A DNA stretch of 64,000 nt from Bradyrhizobium guangzhouense. Lineage in GTDB: Bacteria; Pseudomonadota; Alphaproteobacteria; Rhizobiales; Xanthobacteraceae. Below are positions 1 through 10,126 of the stretch, piece by piece. The DNA is taken from assembly GCF_004114955.1 (NCBI RefSeq), contig NZ_CP030053.1, forward strand, positions 1,798,001-1,862,000, in the 5' to 3' direction. Under the pieces are notes generated by a model that was not told where the DNA came from, did no database searches, and was given only the letters and a program-made list of their open reading frames with translations. Each line of letters opens with the position of its first letter. Within the stretch, counting starts at the first letter, position 1. Made by a program: the position numbers and the translations under genes.

Positions 1-393
1 GGCATCAAGGCGCTGATCGACGAGGCCAATGCCGAAATCGAGACGCTGTCAGCCAAGGACGCCATCGAGATCTCCAAGAACGGCGACGTCGTCATCGTCG
101 ACATCAGAGACCCCCGCGAGATCGAGCGCGATGGCCGCATCCCCGGTGCGTTCTCCTGCACCCGCGGCATGCTCGAATTCTGGATCGATCCGCAGAGCCC
201 CTACGCCAAGCCGATCTTCCAGGAGGACAAGAAATTCGTGTTTCACTGCGCCGGTGGCTTGCGCTCCGCGCTCGCCGCCAAGACCGCAAAGGACATGGGC
301 CTCAAGCCCGTTGCCCACATCGCCGGCGGTTACGCCGCCTGGCGCGATGCCGGCGGCCCGACGGAAGCGTGGGAGCCGAAGAAGAAGGGCTAA
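1..393 (+). CDS. Rhodanese-like domain protein, 5' end cut by window
   Basis: Frame 1 is open from the first base, so the start lies outside the window. The visible 130 residues form one rhodanese domain. A VVIVDIRDPREIE strand-loop is followed by the active-site loop FHCAGGLRSA, with the catalytic Cys codon at 247-249, and then the family's GGYAAWRDAGGP ending. Rhodaneses carry sulfane sulfur on this Cys as a persulfide. The next gene downstream is also a sulfurtransferase, which suggests a sulfur-transfer pair, although a palindromic repeat separates them. The physiological acceptor cannot be told from sequence. Confidence 0.9.
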   Translation, partial: GIKALIDEANAEIETLSAKDAIEISKNGDVVIVDIRDPREIERDGRIPGAFSCTRGMLEFWIDPQSPYAKPIFQEDKKFVFHCAGGLRSALAAKTAKDMGLKPVAHIAGGYAAWRDAGGPTEAWEPKKKG

Positions 394-404
394 CTCTCCC
401 TGCC

Positions 405-528
405 GTCATTCCGGGGCGCGACGAAGTCGCGAGCCCGGAATCCATTCATCCACCAACTCCGCGACCCGATGGATTCTCAGGTGCGCAATTGCGCACCAAA
501 GTTCGCGCTACGCGCGCCCCGGAATGAC
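405..528. repeat. Palindromic intergenic repeat, family B (copy 1)
   Basis: This 124-bp element begins GTCATTCCGGGGCGCG and ends CGCGCCCCGGAATGAC, so its ends are inverted copies. It contains the internal palindrome GTGCGCAATTGCGCAC. Related copies lie at 30596, 36776 and 55024. It fills the gap between the rhodanese and sseA and could fold into a long hairpin in RNA. It resembles REP/BIME-type elements. No coding content was seen. Confidence 0.8.
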
Positions 529-540
529 AAGGACAAGCCA

Positions 541-1395
541 ATGACCGCCACCGACCCCCTCGTCTCCACCGAATGGCTCGCCGCCCACATCAACGACGCC
601 GACGTCAAGGTGCTCGACGCCAGCTTCAAGCTGCCGGGCGTGCTGCCGCTGCCGAAGGATGATTACCTCGCCGCGCATCTGCCAGGCGCTGTGTTCTTCG
701 ACGTCGATGCGGTGTCGGATCATTCCAATCCGTTGCCGCATATGTACCCGAGCGCCGAGCAGTTCGGCCGCGATGTCGGCAATCTCGGCATCTCCAATGA
801 CAAAACGGTGGTGATCTACGATGCCGGCGGCTGGGTCGCTGCGCCTCGCGCGTGGTGGATGTTCCTGGCCTTTGGCCACAGCAATGTGCGCATCCTCAAT
901 GGCGGCCTGAAGAAGTGGCGTGCCGAGGGGCGCACTGTGGAGAGCGGCGAGGTGAAGCCGAAGGCTGCGAGCTTCAAGGCGAGCTACGATCCGAAGCGCG
1001 TGCGCAGCATGCAGCAGCTGGTTGCCAATGTCGAAAGCCGTGCCGAGCAGGTGATCGACGCTCGCGCCGCCGATCGTTTCGAAGGACGTGCGCCCGAGCC
1101 GCGCGCGGGCATCCGCTCTGGCCACATCCCCGGCGCGCGGAATGTGCCATACAATCAACTGTTCGATGCTGCGACCGGCACGATGAAGCCGCTCGAGGAT
1201 CTGCGCGCCGCGTTCACCGGTGCCGGCGTCAAGCTCGATGCACCGATCGTGACCAGCTGCGGCTCCGGCGTCTCCGCCGGCGTGCTGACGCTCGCGCTCT
1301 ATCGCCTCGGGATCACCGACACCGCGCTGTATGACGGTTCATGGTCGGAATGGGGGCAGGAGGGCGGGCCGGCCATCGCGACGGGGCCGGCATGA
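541..1395 (+). CDS. sseA: 3-mercaptopyruvate sulfurtransferase
   Basis: This 284-residue protein has two rhodanese domains in tandem, the usual length for SseA/TST. The second domain carries the catalytic loop TSCGSGVSAG with Cys at about residue 240. CGSGVTA-type loops mark mercaptopyruvate rather than thiosulfate sulfurtransferases. The reaction moves sulfur from 3-mercaptopyruvate to a thiol acceptor or cyanide in the cytoplasm. The ATG at 541 was chosen because upstream in-frame codons run through the palindromic repeat. The end lies 4 bp from the convergent stop of the next gene. Confidence 0.92.
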   Translation: MTATDPLVSTEWLAAHINDADVKVLDASFKLPGVLPLPKDDYLAAHLPGAVFFDVDAVSDHSNPLPHMYPSAEQFGRDVGNLGISNDKTVVIYDAGGWVAAPRAWWMFLAFGHSNVRILNGGLKKWRAEGRTVESGEVKPKAASFKASYDPKRVRSMQQLVANVESRAEQVIDARAADRFEGRAPEPRAGIRSGHIPGARNVPYNQLFDAATGTMKPLEDLRAAFTGAGVKLDAPIVTSCGSGVSAGVLTLALYRLGITDTALYDGSWSEWGQEGGPAIATGPA

Positions 1396-1399
1396 AGTC

Positions 1400-2203
1400 T
1401 CAACGCGTGCGCGCAGCCGTTGTGGCGAGCGTCTGCTGCTGCTGGCCGAAAGGATCGAGCGCCTGGTTGACCTGTTGAGGCGGCGGCGCGCGCCACACGG
1501 TGCGGTGACGCTTCTTCGGCTTGTGCGCGCGCGGCTTGCTGTCTTGCGTCGCGCGGTCTGGTTTGGGCTTCGCCGGCACGAGGTCGTTCAGCGCGGCTAC
1601 CCGGGCGGCTGCGATGTCGCTCACGCGCGAGGCCAGGGCCGGCGTTGCAGTGCGCGGCACGTCGGTGGCGGACATCGCCGGAGCCGGAGGCGCCGTGACA
1701 ATGGGAGCCGCGGTATCGGCCGGAGTGAGCGTGTCAGTAGGAGCAGGTGCCGCGGCCCCACTCCGGGCCTGCTCAGGGGCTGGCGCCTCGGTGGCGGGCA
1801 GAGCCGGCTCTGCCACCGGCGCGACGGCAACGAGCTGAGACTCAGGCTGGGGCTCAGGCTCGACCTTGGTCTGGAGTGTCACCGCGGCCATCTGCTCAGG
1901 TCCGGTCTCGACCGCGGGCAGTGAGATGCTCGGAATCTGGTTGCTCTCGACCTGGTCCTGCGCCGCAGGCGCCGCATCGTTGGCGATGGGCGCGGCGGGC
2001 TCGACGCGCAGGGCCGCCAGCACCGGCTGGGCCGGCTCGGAGCTCTGCGCAAACACCTGCTCCTGCGGGCCGTTCCGCCAGGAGGGGTTGCTGACATATT
2101 GCTCGTGGCTGGCTCTCACGAGCGCGGCGGCGCCTAGGCCGAACACCAGGATGGAGGTCGATAGCAGGATCGCGGCAAGCAGGAAGCGAAAGCCGGGAAG
2201 CAT
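1400..2203 (-). CDS. Proline/alanine-rich membrane-anchored hypothetical protein
   Basis: This is a 267-residue protein if it starts at MLPGFRF. An ATG 18 codons upstream is also open, and neither has a strong ribosome site. An N-terminal hydrophobic helix (about residues 5-27) is followed by a long low-complexity tail rich in Pro, Ala and Glu, then a basic stretch (KPKKRHR) and a Gln-rich end. The layout suits a single-pass protein with a periplasmic disordered region. No domain is recognised and no function is proposed. It converges on sseA with 4 bp between stops. Confidence 0.7.
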   Translation of the reverse strand: MLPGFRFLLAAILLSTSILVFGLGAAALVRASHEQYVSNPSWRNGPQEQVFAQSSEPAQPVLAALRVEPAAPIANDAAPAAQDQVESNQIPSISLPAVETGPEQMAAVTLQTKVEPEPQPESQLVAVAPVAEPALPATEAPAPEQARSGAAAPAPTDTLTPADTAAPIVTAPPAPAMSATDVPRTATPALASRVSDIAAARVAALNDLVPAKPKPDRATQDSKPRAHKPKKRHRTVWRAPPPQQVNQALDPFGQQQQTLATTAARTR

Positions 2204-2565
2204 TGACAGGTCGCGAATTTCCGCCCCGGCGGCGTATGGCCAGGGCCCATGAGCCATCTGAACGCGGTGACGGTACTGAATGCCGCCTTCGCCACGCGGG
2301 GATTGAGCTCAAATCGGTGGCGAATCAGGCTGATTCGACCATATCGCAACGTCTCTGCGCCGTTCCGTAAAAATCGGGGTGGATCACTCCGGCAATCTAC
2401 GGCGTGATGCGATTTCCGCCCCGTGATGCAACGGGGCAACTGTGTGCGATTGCATCACAAATCGCAAAATCGGGCGCGATCAGCCTGTTATGTCTTGAAT
2501 GTGCCGCTATCTTCGGTCATCTGGCCGTCAACGGCTCGGACGGGGCCCGGGGACTTACAAGAGCG
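2204..2565. other. Divergent intergenic region, 362 bp
   Basis: This gap lies between two divergently transcribed cell-envelope genes and must hold both promoters. The part around 2260-2480 is visibly less GC-rich than the flanking genes. No repeat, RNA gene or convincing operator was found. The open frame on the plus strand (from 2404) is only an upstream extension of the L,D-transpeptidase frame and precedes its signal peptide. Confidence 0.5.
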
Positions 2566-3747
2566 ATGATGATCAAACATTTTCTGACGATATGCGCTGC
2601 CGCAACAGTCGCTGCGGCGGGAACTTCTCTTGCACAGGCCCAGAGCTATCCGGTCCAGCAGGCGCCCAGCTATGGCGCTCCGGCCGAATATCGGCCCGGC
2701 GACCGCGCTCCGAATTTCGACGCGCTGGACGACGAAGACGACGCGACGCCGCAGGCCTCGCTGCCTCCGCCCGGTCCGGCTGAGGATCCGCGCTACGCTC
2801 GCCCTGCCGGCCCGCCGGTCTACTCGGCGGCCCCGCCGCAGGGCCCGGTGATGTCGCCGGATGATCCGCGTTATGGCCGCCCGGCTGGCGCTCCGCCGGT
2901 CTATTCGGCTGCCCCGCCGCAGGGGCCGGTGATGTCGCCTGACGATCCCCGCTATGGCCGGCCTGCCGCTCCGCCCGCGGTGATCTACGCCGACCGTCCG
3001 GGTCAGGCGCCCGCCAGCGATGGCATGCGTCCGCCGGAAGCCGTCGGTGGCCCCGCCGCGACCGGCGCGGTCCCGCAGCAGGGCGCCGATGGTCGGCCGA
3101 TGTCGGTCGCATCGCTGCCGCCCGAGGAGCAGCCTGATGCGGCCCCGGCGCAGCTGGCGCCGAACCTGCGCCGTCAGGAGGTCGCGTTCCAGACCAAGGA
3201 GCCGGCCGGCACCATCGTGGTCGATACGCCGAACACCTATCTCTATTACGTCCTCGGCAATGGCCGTGCGATCCGCTACGGCGTCCGCGTCGGCCGCGAC
3301 GGCTTCACCTGGACAGGCGTACAGAAGATCACCCGCAAGGCCGAGTGGCCCGATTGGCATCCGCCGGCGGAAATGATCGAGCGCCAGCCCTATCTGCCGC
3401 GCTTCATGGCCGGTGGTGAAGGCAATCCGCTCGGCGCTCGCGCGATGTATCTCGGCTCGACCGTCTACCGCATTCACGGCACCAACCAGCCCTCGACGAT
3501 CGGCAAGTTCGTCTCTTCCGGCTGTATCGGCATGTTGAACGAGGATGTCACGGATCTGTTCGACCGCGCCAAGGTCGGCACCCGCGTGGTCGTGCTTCCG
3601 GGCGGTCCCGCGCCGGGGACCACGACCGCATCGGCAGCGCCTGCGCCCGGTGCTGCACCGGCTCCGATGGCCGCACAGGCTGGTCCGGTTCCGGGCACGC
3701 AGCCGACCGTGGTGCCGCCGCTGCCCGCGCCGGTCACCGTGCGCTAG
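2566..3747 (+). CDS. L,D-transpeptidase (YkuD/ErfK family) with proline-rich linker
   Basis: This 393-residue protein should cross-link peptidoglycan stem peptides, or attach proteins to them, in the periplasm. The signal peptide is MMIKHFLTICAAATVAAAG followed by a cleavage site near AQAQ. A Pro-rich linker follows, with about two copies of a PPQGPVMSPDDPRYGRPA unit. The YkuD catalytic domain lies at about residues 215-345. The conserved His is at about 304 and the nucleophile Cys at about 320 in SSGCIGM. The usual Arg or Asn after CI/Ch is Gly here. A paralog at 46278-46982 has the canonical SSGCIRL. The ATG at 2566 is chosen from the signal peptide. Confidence 0.88.
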   Translation: MMIKHFLTICAAATVAAAGTSLAQAQSYPVQQAPSYGAPAEYRPGDRAPNFDALDDEDDATPQASLPPPGPAEDPRYARPAGPPVYSAAPPQGPVMSPDDPRYGRPAGAPPVYSAAPPQGPVMSPDDPRYGRPAAPPAVIYADRPGQAPASDGMRPPEAVGGPAATGAVPQQGADGRPMSVASLPPEEQPDAAPAQLAPNLRRQEVAFQTKEPAGTIVVDTPNTYLYYVLGNGRAIRYGVRVGRDGFTWTGVQKITRKAEWPDWHPPAEMIERQPYLPRFMAGGEGNPLGARAMYLGSTVYRIHGTNQPSTIGKFVSSGCIGMLNEDVTDLFDRAKVGTRVVVLPGGPAPGTTTASAAPAPGAAPAPMAAQAGPVPGTQPTVVPPLPAPVTVR

Positions 3748-3772
3748 AGACTTCGCGAATATTCGGATTGCA

Positions 3773-3799
3773 GAAGGGCGTGCCGATGGCACGCCCTTC
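3773..3799. terminator. Hairpin terminator between convergent genes
   Basis: A perfect 12-bp stem (GAAGGGCGTGCC / GGCACGCCCTTC) with a 3-base loop sits 26 bp after the transpeptidase stop and 7 bp before the end of the convergent dehydrogenase gene. Only a short T-rich tail follows on the plus strand. It probably ends transcripts from both sides. Confidence 0.7.
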
Positions 3800-3805
3800 G
3801 TCGTT

Positions 3806-4768
3806 TCAGGCGAGCTTGCGCGCCAGCTCGCTGCCTTTGGTCCAGGCGTCGATCGCATCGACCATCTGGCCGTAATGGATGCGCAAACCGTCCTCGGTGG
3901 CGTAGCCGAGATGCGGCGTCAGCACGAGATTGTCGAGCTTGCGGAAGGGATGGTCGACCGGCAGCGGCTCGACCGAGAACACATCCAGGCCTGCGCCCGC
4001 AATCTTGCGCTGCTGCAAGGTCTCCAGCAGCGCCGCTTCATCGATAATGGGCCCGCGCGCGGTGTTGACGAGGAACGCGGTCGGCTTCATCCGCGCAAGA
4101 TCGGCGCGGCCGACGAGGCCGCGTGAACGATCGCTCAGCACCACATGGATGGTGACGATGTCGGCCTTGGCGAACAGCTCCTCCTTGGTGGCGTAGTCGA
4201 CGCCGGCAGCCGCGCACTTCTCCGGCGTGAGGTTCGGGCTCCAGGCGATCACGTTCATGCCGAACGCCTTGGCAATGCCGGCCATCTTGCTGCCGAGCTT
4301 GCCGAGGCCGACGATGCCGAGCGTGAGGCCCTCGATCTCGACGCCGGCGAAGGTCTGCCAGGGCTCACCGGCATGCATGCGCGCATTCTCGCGGCCGATG
4401 CCGCGGGTCAGCTCCAGGATCAGGCCCATGGTCAACGGCGCGGTCGGATCGCGCGAATATTGCGTGCCGGCGAGCGTCACGCCCTTCGCCTTGGCAGCTT
4501 CCATGTCGATCGCGGCGTTGCGCATGCCCGACGTGAGCAGCAGCTTCAGCTTGGGCAGCTTGTCGAACAGGCTCCTCGGGAACGCCGTGCGCTCGCGCAT
4601 CGCGCAGACGACCTCGAAATCGGCGAGCGCGCTGGCCGCGGCCTGCTCCGAGGCAAAGGGATGGGTGAACACGGTGGTGTCGATCCGGTCGGACAGTTTC
4701 GACCAGTCGGCAACGTCGAGGGCGAGATTGAAATAGTCGTCGAGAATTGCACAGCGCAGCCGCGTCAT
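3806..4768 (-). CDS. D-2-hydroxyacid dehydrogenase family protein
   Basis: This 320-residue protein is of the SerA/D-lactate-dehydrogenase type, which reduces 2-oxoacids or oxidises D-2-hydroxyacids with NAD(P). The Rossmann nucleotide loop GIVGLGKLGSKMAG is at about residue 147. The substrate/catalytic segments VNTARGPIIDEAAL (Arg), LDVFSVEPLP (Glu) and TPHLGYAT (His) follow in the expected order. Substrate specificity cannot be read from sequence. The ATG at 4768 (MTRLRCAILDD) was preferred over an upstream in-frame ATG because the family starts here. Confidence 0.88.
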   Translation of the reverse strand: MTRLRCAILDDYFNLALDVADWSKLSDRIDTTVFTHPFASEQAAASALADFEVVCAMRERTAFPRSLFDKLPKLKLLLTSGMRNAAIDMEAAKAKGVTLAGTQYSRDPTAPLTMGLILELTRGIGRENARMHAGEPWQTFAGVEIEGLTLGIVGLGKLGSKMAGIAKAFGMNVIAWSPNLTPEKCAAAGVDYATKEELFAKADIVTIHVVLSDRSRGLVGRADLARMKPTAFLVNTARGPIIDEAALLETLQQRKIAGAGLDVFSVEPLPVDHPFRKLDNLVLTPHLGYATEDGLRIHYGQMVDAIDAWTKGSELARKLA

Positions 4769-4902
4769 CAGCGTCGATCCATGGCGAGAGGTGACAGCGC
4801 CGGGCGGGGGGCGCCGTTGTCGGAACCGGGCCATGGTTGCGCGCAATCAGTCGCGCGCGCAAGCAGTCTGGGTCTTCAAAAATCCGACAGAGAGAGGGCG
4901 GT

Positions 4903-5112
4903 TCAGCGGGGCTTCAACCGGATCGGAGCATCCATGCCGTGCTTGGCGCGCCAGGCGGGACCGGGGCCGCGCATGTAATGCAGTTCGGGTCGGTAAGGAT
5001 TGAAGGCGGTGGCGAAGAAGCGCTTCCAGAAACCCTTGATCTCCAGGATGAGCGCGTTGGCGCGACCGGCTTCTGCCGGAACGGGAAGGGAATGGGTCTC
5101 GATCAGAGCCAT
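4903..5112 (-). CDS. Small hypothetical protein, 69 aa
   Basis: This short ORF has a weak GCGAGG ribosome site six bases before the ATG. It encodes a basic, aromatic-rich peptide (KGFWKRFFATAFNPY) with no membrane segment or cysteine motif. It lies between the dehydrogenase and ettA. Codon use looks like the neighbours, which supports it being real, but no family is recognised. It could also be spurious. Confidence 0.5.
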   Translation of the reverse strand: MALIETHSLPVPAEAGRANALILEIKGFWKRFFATAFNPYRPELHYMRGPGPAWRAKHGMDAPIRLKPR

Positions 5113-5346
5113 GATGGGCCTCGCTGTGCTCCCCGTTCATTCTGAGCGGGTGGCGCTGTTGCCGCGCGAAACCGAGCTTTGGCCTGATTGATTAAAAGAT
5201 GGTTTCAATTGTCCGGATCGTCCGTCCGGATGGTGTCCGACCAGTATTCATCCGTGGTGAACGGAGGGAAAACATTGCCCTTTGGGGGCAGGATCGCTAC
5301 ATCGCTGGCTAGCAAATCTCCTCAAATTGAAGGTTTCACGGGACCG

Positions 5347-6996
<1,650 letters not shown>

Positions 6997-7003
6997 TGGC
7001 GCG

Positions 7004-8230
7004 ATGATGCGGCGGGCGCTCATCGCTGCGGTGATTGCGATCACCTGCGGATGGTCGTCCGCCCGCGCCGCCGATGTTGCCTTCACGCAGTTCATCGCCT
7101 CGCTCTGGCCGGAAGCGCAAAAGGCCGGCGTGTCGCGCGCGACGTTCGACGGGCAGACGCGCGGGCTCGAGCCGGACTACAAGCTGCCAGATCTGATCCT
7201 GCCGGGACGCCCCGCGACCGGCGCGCCGTCGCAGGCCGAATTCGTGCAGGTGCCGGCTGACTACGTCCGGGAAGCCTCGATAGCGAATCTTGCGGGCGAG
7301 GGACAGCGGCTGCTGCAGAAATACAATGCCGCGCTGACGAAAATCGAGCAAAGCTCCGGTGTGCCTGCGACCGTCATGCTCGCGATCTGGGGCCGCGAGA
7401 CCGACTTCGGCCGCTATAAACTGCCTTACGATCTCGTCCGCGTGCTGGCGACACAGGCCTATGTCGGCCGGCGCAAGGACACGTATCGCAACGAGTTCAT
7501 CCTCGCGCTGAAGATCCTCGGTGAGGGCGTGGTCACGCGCAAGGACATGACCTCGTCATGGGCCGGCGCCACGGGGCTGACGCAGTTCCTGCCGTCGGAA
7601 TATTACAAGCACGGCGTCGATTTCGACGGCGACGGCCGCATCGATATCTGGCACTCGGTGCCGGATGCGCTGGCCTCGGCTGCGCAGCAGCTCGTCAACA
7701 AGGGCTGGCAGAGCGGCGTGCGCTGGGCCTATGAGGTGCGGGCACCGGCGAAGGTGGATTGCACCGTCGGTGTGCCCGAGGTGACCAAGCCGATCGGCCA
7801 ATGGTTGCGCGAAGGTTTTGTGCCGGTGCGCGGGCAGAAGCTGAGTGCCGCAGAGCAGGCCCAGCCGGCTTCGCTGCTTCAGCCGGAGGGCGTCTATGGT
7901 CCGGCATTCCTGACCACAAAGAATTACTTCGTCATCAAGGAGTACAATTTCTCCGATCTCTACGTGCTGTTCGTCGGTCATCTCAGCGACCGCATGACGA
8001 GCCCGTTGCCGTTTGCAACGCCATGGTCGGCGTCGAAGCAGCTGCGCACGAGGGATGTCGAGGCGATGCAGCGCGGGCTCACCCGCGTTGGATTGTACAA
8101 GGACAAGGTCGACGGTAAGGCCGGCATGCAGACGCGCGCCGCGCTCGGCGCTTATCAGAAATCGGCGGGGCTCAAGGTCGATTGCTGGCCGAGCGAGGAG
8201 GTGCTGCGCTCGATCCAGGCCGCGCGCTAG
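7004..8230 (+). CDS. Lytic murein transglycosylase (MltB/SLT_2 type) with peptidoglycan-binding domain
   Basis: This 408-residue exported enzyme should cleave glycan strands to 1,6-anhydro-muropeptides. A signal peptide (about residues 1-23, ending SARA) is followed by the MltB-type catalytic domain. The catalytic Glu is at about residue 132 in WGRETDFG, and TGLTQFLPSEYY and DFDGDGRIDIW follow. The C-terminal 60 residues form a PG_binding_1 module. No lipobox is present, so it is probably periplasmic rather than a lipoprotein. It lies directly after ettA. Confidence 0.92.
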   Translation: MMRRALIAAVIAITCGWSSARAADVAFTQFIASLWPEAQKAGVSRATFDGQTRGLEPDYKLPDLILPGRPATGAPSQAEFVQVPADYVREASIANLAGEGQRLLQKYNAALTKIEQSSGVPATVMLAIWGRETDFGRYKLPYDLVRVLATQAYVGRRKDTYRNEFILALKILGEGVVTRKDMTSSWAGATGLTQFLPSEYYKHGVDFDGDGRIDIWHSVPDALASAAQQLVNKGWQSGVRWAYEVRAPAKVDCTVGVPEVTKPIGQWLREGFVPVRGQKLSAAEQAQPASLLQPEGVYGPAFLTTKNYFVIKEYNFSDLYVLFVGHLSDRMTSPLPFATPWSASKQLRTRDVEAMQRGLTRVGLYKDKVDGKAGMQTRAALGAYQKSAGLKVDCWPSEEVLRSIQAAR

Positions 8231-8247
8231 CGGCCCTTCCAAAGAAA

Positions 8248-8276
8248 AAGCCCGGCCGATGGTCTCGGCCGGGCTT
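8248..8276 (-). terminator. Intrinsic terminator, probably bidirectional
   Basis: A perfect 12-bp stem (AAGCCCGGCCGA / TCGGCCGGGCTT) has a 5-base loop. Read on the minus strand it is followed by a run of five T, the classic Rho-independent form, so it ends the minus-strand small secreted protein gene. On the plus strand it lies 17 bp after the transglycosylase stop but lacks a T run. Confidence 0.85.
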
Positions 8277-8312
8277 CGATCGCAGCGCTTGCTCAGCGCA
8301 GTGCCGATCAGA

Positions 8313-8597
8313 TCAGTAGCAAACGCGAACCGGGCGAATGACCCAGCCGTAGCCGTCCCAATAGCGCTGACGCTGCCAGTAGCAGGGCGGCGGGGGCGGA
8401 GCGGGCTCGGCCACGTAAACCGGGCCACCATAGGCCGGACGGCTCGACGCGATGGCGCCGCCGATGATTGCGCCGCCGAGCAGGCCGGCAGCGATACCGA
8501 CGCCGACACCGTCATGGGCCTGGGCGGACGGCGTGGCGGTCACCAGCGAACCGGCGATCGTCGCAACCGTGAGGGCGGCAACAATAGTCTTCTTCAT
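8313..8597 (-). CDS. Small secreted Gly/Pro-rich protein (paralog 1)
   Basis: This 94-residue protein has a clear signal peptide (MKKTIVAALTVATIAGS, cleavage after SAQA) and an AGGAG ribosome site ten bases before the ATG. The mature part has a glycine-zipper-like hydrophobic segment (GIAAGLLGGAIIGGAIA), a Pro-rich stretch and a C-terminal WQRQRYWDGYGW...RVCY ending with two Cys. The next gene has the same architecture. A location at the envelope is inferred and the function is unknown. Confidence 0.8.
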   Translation of the reverse strand: MKKTIVAALTVATIAGSLVTATPSAQAHDGVGVGIAAGLLGGAIIGGAIASSRPAYGGPVYVAEPAPPPPPCYWQRQRYWDGYGWVIRPVRVCY

Positions 8598-8835
8598 GCT
8601 CTTGGCTCTCCTGGGAGAAGGACGTCCCTTGTTAGGAGCATCCGGGGTTCAAAGGTTCACGCACACTCTGATGGAATTGGCCTTGCAGCTAGGAAGCGCG
8701 CAAATGGTCAATCCACGGTAAACGCACACTGAGCTGTGACGAGAAAAAGCGGTCTTTTTCAGGCCTTGAGATGAACGGCGCATCCGTAGTGAACCGGCCC
8801 GACGGAATTGCTCAATCGATCCGGCCTAATGCGCC

Positions 8836-9174
8836 TTAGCCACAGACCCTGACGCGACGAACGCGCCAGGCGTAGCCGTCCCAGAAGCGCTGCTTCTGCC
8901 AGACGCAGCCGTCGCCGTAATAGCCGTCGGCGACGTAGCCGGGACCCGGCGCGTAATAGCGGGGCGGATAGTAGCCGGGGCCGTAGCCTGGGCCATAGGC
9001 GTAACCGGGGCCGGGTCCGTAATAATACGGAGATGCCAGAGCGCCGCCGACGATGGCGCCACCAATGATGCCGGCGGCGACGCCGGCCGCGACACCGCGC
9101 TGCGCATGAGCCGGTGATCCAGCGGTCAGGACCAGGGCGGCGGCAGCAGCGATTGCCATAAGCGTCTTCTTCAT
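8836..9174 (-). CDS. Small secreted Gly/Tyr-rich protein (paralog 2)
   Basis: This 112-residue paralog of the protein encoded at 8313-8597 has a signal peptide MKKTLMAIAAAAALVL ending SPAHA, then a glycine-zipper segment (AAGVAAGIIGGAIVGGALA). A repetitive Gly-Pro-Tyr tract built on PGYGPGY units follows, then the shared WQKQRFWDGYAWR...RVCG ending. The start at 9174 has GAGAGG seven bases upstream; an earlier in-frame ATG would bury the signal peptide. The gene was probably duplicated in tandem. Function is unknown. Confidence 0.78.
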   Translation of the reverse strand: MKKTLMAIAAAAALVLTAGSPAHAQRGVAAGVAAGIIGGAIVGGALASPYYYGPGPGYAYGPGYGPGYYPPRYYAPGPGYVADGYYGDGCVWQKQRFWDGYAWRVRRVRVCG

Positions 9175-9307
9175 TGCTCGACCTCTCACAGGAACGCATG
9201 ACTCCTGCGGCCAAAGTTCCATATTTCGTTTGAATGATCAATGAACGGCGCGTTGGCCGGGTGCGACCAATTGGTTGTGCGGAGGTTTTCAAGCCTGGGA
9301 GGCCATG

Positions 9308-9613
9308 ATGAACGCCCTGACCAATGCCCTGATCGCCCTCGGCGCCGTCGGCGTGGTTGGTTACGCCCTGATGAGCCATCTGCAGAACCGCGCCCCGCGT
9401 CCGCGCGCCAGGGCGGGCGGAGATGGCGGCGGTAGCGACGGTTATTCGGATACGACGAACGACGGCTTCTCACTGGGAAGCTGGTTCTCCAGCGACGGCT
9501 CAGCAAGCTCGACCGACAGCGGCAGCTGCTCCGCCAGTGATAGTGGCAGCAGCGGCGGAGATTGCGGTGGAGGTGGCGGTGGCGACGGTGGAGGCGGCGG
9601 AAGCAGCGATTGA
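9308..9613 (+). CDS. Small membrane protein with Gly/Ser/Asp-rich tail
   Basis: This 101-residue protein begins with a transmembrane helix (about residues 3-22, LTNALIALGAVGVVGYAL). A short basic segment and a highly polar tail of Ser, Asp and Gly follow, finishing in glycine runs. A GGGAGG ribosome site favours the ATG at 9308 over the ATG at 9305. The tail is coded by GGA/GGC triplets. No family function is known to me. Confidence 0.7.
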   Translation: MNALTNALIALGAVGVVGYALMSHLQNRAPRPRARAGGDGGGSDGYSDTTNDGFSLGSWFSSDGSASSTDSGSCSASDSGSSGGDCGGGGGGDGGGGGSSD

Positions 9614-9654
9614 GCCCCGGTCCGCCATCCGGTTGATCCAGCGCAACTCCCTAT

Positions 9655-9671
9655 TTTAGAGCCGTTCTAGG
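9655..9671. promoter_or_regulatory. Candidate iron control element upstream of bfd
   Basis: TTTAGAGCCGTTCTAGG matches 14 of 17 positions of the perfect palindrome found upstream of bfr. It lies about 110 bp before the bfd start. Elements of this TTTAGAA/TTCTAAA form are bound by Irr in rhizobia, where they couple iron genes to haem status. Assigning this site to Irr is inference from the pattern and the two downstream genes. Confidence 0.65.
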
Positions 9672-9780
9672 CTCTATCCGGGCCAGTTTGGAATAGCTTG
9701 AAATTCCGGTTTTTCCTTTTGCATCCGGAAGGCCCCTTAAATATCGATGACGGTGCATCACCGAAGGGCCTACCGCTTCC

Positions 9781-10053
9781 ATGATCGTTTGTTCCTGTAA
9801 CGTGCTGAGCGATGACGACATCCGCGCCGCCGTCGCCGAGTCCGACGATGCCGTGCGCCATGCCAAGCAGGTCTATGGATGCCTCGGCTGTAGCGCCGAA
9901 TGCGGCCGCTGCGCCCGTACGATAAAAACGATCATCGACGAAGCGCTCGGCCCATGTGCACAGTCCTGCTGCGCAGGCTGTCCGCACAGCCACACAGTGG
10001 CTGCGAACGACGAACTCGCCGAACCCGCTCGGTTCGCTCTCGCGGCCTGCTGA
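9781..10053 (+). CDS. bfd: Bacterioferritin-associated ferredoxin
   Basis: This 90-residue (2Fe-2S) protein is of the Bfd/BFD-like type. It passes electrons to bacterioferritin haem so that stored iron can leave as Fe(II). The cluster Cys residues are in MIVCSCNVLSDDDI and in the later CLGCSAECGRC segment. The C-terminal tail holds extra Cys (CAQSCCAGC), more than in E. coli Bfd. An iron-control palindrome lies upstream and bfr follows 132 bp downstream with its own site. Confidence 0.92.
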   Translation: MIVCSCNVLSDDDIRAAVAESDDAVRHAKQVYGCLGCSAECGRCARTIKTIIDEALGPCAQSCCAGCPHSHTVAANDELAEPARFALAAC

Positions 10054-10126
10054 AACCTTCCGCAATCTGACCTGAGCTTTTCCCCGGCCGCGTTCCGGTA
10101 GCCGGTTGCTCTCATGTTTGATCTCA

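Noticed and set aside
9400..9613. Short direct repeats resembling a CRISPR array
   Set aside because: They are GGA/GGC-rich codons of a Gly/Ser tail with no spacer pattern or cas genes nearby.
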